From Bacillota bacterium (GTDB lineage: Bacteria > Bacillota > SHA-98 > UBA4971), in NCBI GenBank assembly GCA_012841305.1, contig DUVA01000235.1:1-36147 (forward strand): a stretch of 36,147 bases of DNA, read 5' to 3'. The position numbers and the translations under genes are program-made. How positions within the stretch are numbered: the stretch's first letter is position 1; each line of letters starts with the position of its first letter. Of the stretch, positions 32,300 to 36,147 are shown piece by piece. The notes beneath the pieces were generated by a model. The model searched no databases, had not been told where the DNA came from, and saw nothing but the letters and a program-made list of their open reading frames with translations.

Positions 32300-33163
32300 T
32301 TAGCCTTTTATCGTTGAATGTAGGCCTTCTGTGCTGATAAAATACTTGGACATGGTAAAGAACAAGATGAACATGGGAAGGCTTGCCATAGCTGCAACAG
32401 CCATCATGATTCCTTCATCACTATGTGTCTCTGCCATGAACTTGGTAATGTACAGGGGTATGGTCTTCATCTCATCGCTCTGAACCACCAATAAAGGCCA
32501 TAATAGGTTATCCCATTGTGAGCGGAAAGTCAGAATTGCCAAGGTAGCAATTGCAGGGCCGCTGTTAGGTAGCACTATATGGGAAAAAATTCTGGGTTCA
32601 CTTGCGCCGTCAATGCGGGCAGCGTCCAGGACTTCGTCGGGGAAAGTGAGCAGAAACTGGCGCATCAGGAATACGCCAAAAGCGTTCGTAAGAAAAGGTA
32701 CAATGAGTCCTGCATAGGAATCCTGCAATCCCATCTTCATGCTCACCATGTACAGAGGAATCATTATGGTCTCAAAGGGAATCATCATTGTTGCCATGAT
32801 CAGCATGAACACTGCATTGCGTCCTTTGAATCTGAACTTGGCCAGTCCATACCCGCATAATGAAGACAACACCACTGTAGTTGCGGTAACCGCAAGAGCC
32901 ACAATGAGGGAATTTAGGGTATTGCGGAGGAATATGAAGGATCCGTCAGGCCCTCTCAAACCGTTCCAGTAGTTCTGCCAGTGTACATGATCACTGACCC
33001 ACGGATACGGTAACTTCATAATATCGATTGCAGGCATAAAAGATGCACTGAACATGAAGAGGAGTGGCGTAACAACGAACACGCATGCCATAATCAAGAA
33101 TAGCCAAATCAAGATGTTTGCTGATTTCCCAAGAAATGAAGCCTTTGCTTTGGTAACATTCAT
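32300..33163 (-). CDS. sugar ABC transporter permease, MalG-like (CUT1)
   Basis: An integral membrane subunit of 287 residues with about six hydrophobic segments. The cytoplasmic EAA loop is DAARIDGASEPRIFSHIVLPNSGPA, which contacts the ATPase. The N-terminal F-M-x-S-AS-FMP region and the C-terminal MSKYFISTEGLHSTIKG end are typical of MalG-type subunits. ATG at 33163 has GGGGGAG 6 nt upstream on the minus strand. It is the last gene of a three-gene unit and its stop lies only 16 bp from that of convergent sigK, with no clear terminator between. No ATP-binding gene is visible; a shared MsmX-like ATPase encoded elsewhere may serve it. Confidence 0.9.
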   Translation of the reverse strand: MNVTKAKASFLGKSANILIWLFLIMACVFVVTPLLFMFSASFMPAIDIMKLPYPWVSDHVHWQNYWNGLRGPDGSFIFLRNTLNSLIVALAVTATTVVLSSLCGYGLAKFRFKGRNAVFMLIMATMMIPFETIMIPLYMVSMKMGLQDSYAGLIVPFLTNAFGVFLMRQFLLTFPDEVLDAARIDGASEPRIFSHIVLPNSGPAIATLAILTFRSQWDNLLWPLLVVQSDEMKTIPLYITKFMAETHSDEGIMMAVAAMASLPMFILFFTMSKYFISTEGLHSTIKG

Positions 33164-33217
33164 ACAAATCTCCCCCTGATCCTAAGGCCATAGGTTCCGT
33201 GCCCTATTTCGAAAGGG

Positions 33218-34129
33218 CTAGTTGTAGGTAACGTCTTCAGTCTTGGCAATCCTCAACTGTAACCAAGTAAGGATCAGCATGACGAGAAAAAGAAGGACAC
33301 TCATGGCACTTGCCCTTCCAATATTATGATCCTTTATGGCTGTATTGTAGATATTAAGGGTAATGACATCAATAGGCCGGGTCGGCGCACCGGATGTGGA
33401 GAAAAGATACTGAGTGCTAAAGGTCTTGAGACATTGGATCATCACCATCACTGACACCAGAAGTGTAGTAGGTTTCAACAGCGGAAACGTTATGTGCCAA
33501 AAATCCTTCCATGAGTCTGCCCCGTCAATCAGCGCTGCTTCGTGTAGGTAATCAGGGATACCTCCGATGCCTGCGACAAAGACAACTGTGAAATAGCCCA
33601 CGTATTTCCAGAAGTATACGACGATGGTGGACAGTCGTAGCATACTGGAGCTGGAGAGCCAGTGGTAGTTGACACCGGAAGTCTGCATGAGGGTATTCAA
33701 AGTCTGGTTTGCCAAGCCTCTGGGATCAAAAATCAGCAACCAAATGAGAGCTGCGACAACTGATGAAAGCGCAGCCGGTGAGTATAGCGCCATTTGAAAG
33801 AACTTCTGAAACCTACGTCTTGACACAATGAAAGCAGCTAACATGAGACTGAAAGCAACTAATGGGATGAAAGTCCCGATGGTGAAAATAGCTGTGTTAG
33901 ATACAGACTGCCAGAACGTCTTTGAGTGAGACAGGTATACATAATTGCCCCACCCGACAAATTCAGGAGGTTTAAGCGACAGCAGATTCTTCTTGAAAAA
34001 GCTCATGTAAATTGCGTTAAAAATCGGATAGAAGCTAAAGACGAGAAAGAACAGCAAAGACGGCGCAACAAATATCCATCCCCATCTGGCTTTCTTTTGC
34101 TCCATGCTGAATCTCTTGTTATGTTGCAT
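33218..34129 (-). CDS. sugar ABC transporter permease, MalF-like (CUT1)
   Basis: An inner-membrane subunit of 303 residues with about six hydrophobic segments. The first is FVAPSLLFFLVFSFYPIFNAIYMSFF, a typical MalF/UgpA start. The EAA loop is EAALIDGADSWKDFWHITFPLLKPT. GAGGGG lies 7 nt before the ATG at 34129. It follows the binding-protein gene after an 80-bp gap containing a strong hairpin, and precedes the second permease by 54 bp. It would form the channel together with that partner; the sugar is not evident from sequence. Confidence 0.9.
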   Translation of the reverse strand: MQHNKRFSMEQKKARWGWIFVAPSLLFFLVFSFYPIFNAIYMSFFKKNLLSLKPPEFVGWGNYVYLSHSKTFWQSVSNTAIFTIGTFIPLVAFSLMLAAFIVSRRRFQKFFQMALYSPAALSSVVAALIWLLIFDPRGLANQTLNTLMQTSGVNYHWLSSSSMLRLSTIVVYFWKYVGYFTVVFVAGIGGIPDYLHEAALIDGADSWKDFWHITFPLLKPTTLLVSVMVMIQCLKTFSTQYLFSTSGAPTRPIDVITLNIYNTAIKDHNIGRASAMSVLLFLVMLILTWLQLRIAKTEDVTYN

Positions 34130-34164
34130 CGAAGCACCCCTCTTGCGAGATGATGAAAGGAGAA

Positions 34165-34191
34165 GTCCGGGCTCAAAGAAAGAACCCGGAC
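34165..34191 (-). terminator. intercistronic hairpin between binding protein and permease genes
   Basis: GTCCGGG (34165-34171) and CCCGGAC (34185-34191) form a perfect 7-bp GC-rich stem. On the minus strand it is followed by TTCTCCTTTC, only weakly T-rich. Such partial terminators or mRNA-protecting hairpins after binding-protein genes make the binding protein more abundant than the permeases. Confidence 0.5.
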
Positions 34192-34209
34192 CTTCATCTA
34201 CTTCAGCCT

Positions 34210-35511
34210 CTACAGTTCAGAGTCGAGGACTTCTTGTATACGCTCGCGCAAGGTATCCAGTGCCTCTTGAGGCTGAACTCCTGATAGCATTACGCTCTCC
34301 ACGGCTTCTTTGATGAACCGTTCGAATTGGTACCCGTTTTCGTGAAGGAAGACTATATGTGCTCTCTCCATATCTCCCATGAAAACATCCATGTAAGGAA
34401 GCGCCTTGAAGTCCTTGGATTCCAGAAGGTCTCTACGCGGCTGTATGATGTTTACCTTCTCAAGGTACTCCATGGGATGATCCAGCATGTAAGCAATGAA
34501 CTTCCATGCCATTTCCTGTTTCTCCAAAGATGTCTGCGCATTGACCATCATGTAGTGGCCATAGTACGAACATGCTACATCGTTCACTGCGCCCTTGAAC
34601 ACCGGGAACGGAATGACCATCCATTCCTTGCTGTCATAGAATTCGGGATTATCAAGTCTCAGTCTACCTTGCTGGTAGAACCCGCTGACGCACATAGCCA
34701 TATCATTATTGTCTTTGTTCCAGATCTTTCTTGGGGCGGTGTAAGTAGGGCTACCGAGGTTGCGCCCGTGGGGGCCCCAGTCCCTCATGTATTCCAGGAC
34801 CTTAAGCCATGCCTGGTCATTGACGATTGCCTTCTTGCCGTCATCACTGAGCAACTTTCCGCCTAGCTGCTCAATCATAGGCAGGACTGATACCAAGTAA
34901 TAGGGATATCGGAAGTCAAACCCGCGTCTCACAATGATGTCGCCTTCACGAATGACGATCTTGTCAGAGACATCCGCTATTTCTTCCCAGGTTTTTGGGT
35001 AATCCTTCTCAGGATCAAGACCTGCGTCCCGGAAGATCTTCTTGTTAACATAGATGCACCAGTTGGTAAGTTCGAGAGGAAGGCCGTATATTTCACCGTC
35101 CATGGTTACTGCGTCGAAAGTGCCGTCAAGGTATTGGGCTCTTAGGTCATTAGCGTCCTTGTATCCCGCAGCCTTGTAATCAACAGGAGCCACACGGTAG
35201 TGTTGCACGTAAGCATATTGCTGCTCAATGGGTAGGTTGAAGATATCAGGGGCATTCTGAGCCGAGAAAGCAGTGAGGACAAGATCACCCATTTTGCTGC
35301 CTTCATTTACTACTCTCTTGATTTTTACATTCGGATACAATTTAGTAAACTCAGCTATGTACCTGTCTTCAATTTCAGTCCTGTTGTCATCGGTGTGGGT
35401 CCAATAAGTCAATTCAATGGTGTTTGCTGCGCTTACTCCAAGAGAAAGGAATACAATGAGACAGAGAGACATGACAAGACCCACCGTAAACCACCGGGAA
35501 AACCTTCTCAT
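34210..35511 (-). CDS. extracellular sugar-binding protein (family 1 solute-binding protein)
   Basis: The protein has 433 residues. A Sec signal peptide (basic MRRFSR, hydrophobic core to about residue 25, cleavage near VSA-AN) is followed by a family 1 binding-protein fold: IELTYWTHTDD, FTKLYPNVKIKRV, APDIFNLP, YGLPLELTNWCIYVNKKIFRDAGLDPEKDYPKTWEEI. No canonical lipobox (L-x-x-C) is seen at the signal end, which is unusual for a Gram-positive SBP and suggests another anchor or secretion. AGGAGG precedes ATG 35511. It leads the minus-strand transporter operon. Confidence 0.9.
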   Translation of the reverse strand: MRRFSRWFTVGLVMSLCLIVFLSLGVSAANTIELTYWTHTDDNRTEIEDRYIAEFTKLYPNVKIKRVVNEGSKMGDLVLTAFSAQNAPDIFNLPIEQQYAYVQHYRVAPVDYKAAGYKDANDLRAQYLDGTFDAVTMDGEIYGLPLELTNWCIYVNKKIFRDAGLDPEKDYPKTWEEIADVSDKIVIREGDIIVRRGFDFRYPYYLVSVLPMIEQLGGKLLSDDGKKAIVNDQAWLKVLEYMRDWGPHGRNLGSPTYTAPRKIWNKDNNDMAMCVSGFYQQGRLRLDNPEFYDSKEWMVIPFPVFKGAVNDVACSYYGHYMMVNAQTSLEKQEMAWKFIAYMLDHPMEYLEKVNIIQPRRDLLESKDFKALPYMDVFMGDMERAHIVFLHENGYQFERFIKEAVESVMLSGVQPQEALDTLRERIQEVLDSEL

Positions 35512-35612
35512 TAAGAAACTCCTCCTTTAGCATCTGTGTCGGGCAGCCAACCCAAGTTGTCAGTGCGTAGGCCACCTCCCTAGCAGGCTATAATCGGAAA
35601 TTCCATCACGGC

Positions 35613-35632
35613 GTTGTTTTCAGTTGTTTTCA
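35613..35632. repeat. perfect tandem 10-bp direct repeat upstream of the sugar ABC operon
   Basis: GTTGTTTTCA occurs twice with no gap (35613-35622, 35623-35632), one helical turn apart, about 100 bp upstream of the binding-protein start and divergent to the relic. On the minus strand a -10-like GATTATA lies about 20 bp downstream. A regulator site is plausible. Confidence 0.45.
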
Positions 35633-35755
35633 CCGGAAATACCACTTTACAAAATTCGCCATCATGCCGGCAAAGTCCTGCCTCAACTCGTTCCAATCTA
35701 TGCAGTGTTGCATCTCTCGAATAGCAGCATCTATAGCAGATTTGGCGCGGAATAC

Positions 35756-36043
35756 AGTCTCTTTGGAGAAAGCGACAAAGTCGTTTTTGTCAAGAAAATG
35801 GGAGTTGCGAACAGCGAGGCTTTTAGGCTTTCAGGGATCACCAGGAATACACCGGATCCTGAGGGAGGACGTATTCACCGAGATCCGGCTACAGGCGAGC
35901 CTACCGGCCAATCATTTGGCGATTCTGAGAACATAACGGTGGACGAAGCCCTTCGTGCCTATACAACAGTAGGGGCTTACGCAGGTTGTACGGTGTCCAA
36001 GTCTACGCTGGATAATGTCTGTGTAATTCAGATTGTCATCTGA
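35756..36043 (+). pseudogene. remnant of a YtcJ-like amidohydrolase (amidohydrolase family 3)
   Basis: A short frame encodes the segment KVVFVKKMGVANSEAFRLSGITRNTPDPEGGRIHRDPATGEPTGQ, which resembles the central part of YtcJ-like amidohydrolases (their NSKALELAGITRDTPDPPGG... region). After about eight residues it jumps to ITVDEALRAYTTVGAYAG, which resembles the C-terminal region of the same family, then the frame loses similarity and ends at 36043. A whole enzyme has over 500 residues, so the middle and the N-terminal metal-binding part are gone. The frame is open from 35624 but the sequence before about 35756 is unrecognised. Judged a decayed gene, not a functional small protein. Confidence 0.6.
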
Positions 36044-36124
36044 AAGCATATACGCCGGATGGGCACTGCTGAACTTAGAGAGAGTCAGTACCCGGCTCGG
36101 ACAAGAATGGCACTCCTATCCGGG

Positions 36125-36142
36125 CCGGTTGCACCGGTTTTT
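36125..36142 (+). terminator. intrinsic terminator at the right edge
   Basis: CCGGT and ACCGG pair around TGC and are followed by TTTTT (36138-36142). It could end a plus-strand transcript from the amidohydrolase relic. Confidence 0.55.
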
Positions 36143-36147
36143 ACAAA

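Overview
This 36 kb window comes from the chromosome of an endospore-forming, low-to-mid-GC member of the Firmicutes (Bacillota), most likely an uncultured anaerobic clostridial or related lineage. The evidence is the gene order and one gene. The run dtd, MBL hydrolase, hisS, aspS, 6S-like RNA, rarA, Rrf2 regulator, cysteine desulfurase, mnmA, AI-2E permease, alaS, ireB, ruvX, DUF1292, mltG matches the Bacillus/Clostridium arrangement. A pro-sigma-K-like sporulation factor follows. No rRNA or tRNA gene was recognised.

Layout. (1) 1-6642: tail of a membrane protein, D-Ala-D-Ala ligase, a PAS-AAA-Fis sigma-54 activator, an AAA+ ATPase of the Mg-chelatase I type translationally coupled to a VWA (MIDAS) protein, and a LapA-like membrane protein. 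(2) 6859-16475: recJ, bifunctional rel, dtd, an MBL-fold hydrolase, a SurA-N/TPR membrane protein, hisS and aspS, all on the plus strand. (3) 16476-18917: a 6S-RNA-like structured RNA with its own promoter and terminator, rarA, then about 780 bp of gene-free DNA. That DNA holds some 13 copies of a 17-bp dyad (consensus TGGTCGRTTTTCRACCA) whose centres lie close to whole DNA turns apart, two sets of tandem repeats, and a strong promoter. (4) 18918-26525: iscR-type regulator, iscS, iscU, mnmA, a small membrane protein, an AI-2E permease with no canonical start for its conserved N-terminus, and alaS interrupted by an in-frame TAG inside the editing domain. (5) 26576-32283: ireB, aldo/keto reductase-ferredoxin, ruvX, an acidic DUF1292 protein, mltG, a class B PBP and sigK. 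(6) 32300-35511, minus strand: a CUT1-type sugar ABC importer (binding protein and two permeases, no ATPase). It is followed by a degraded amidohydrolase remnant on the plus strand and a terminator at the window edge.

How the genes fit together. The core is housekeeping: tRNA charging and proofreading (hisS, aspS, alaS, dtd), tRNA thiolation fed by cysteine desulfurase (iscS to mnmA), Fe-S assembly under an Fe-S-sensing Rrf2 regulator, stringent response (rel), recombination and repair (recJ, rarA, ruvX), and peptidoglycan metabolism (ddl, mltG, PBP) leading into sporulation (sigK). The most unusual signals are the helically phased dyad array upstream of the isc operon, one further partial copy of which lies over the iscR -10 box, and the amber codon splitting alaS between the two halves of its editing-site zinc motif. 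TAG ends about twelve other genes here, including the alaS 3' part itself, so wholesale reassignment of TAG is unlikely.
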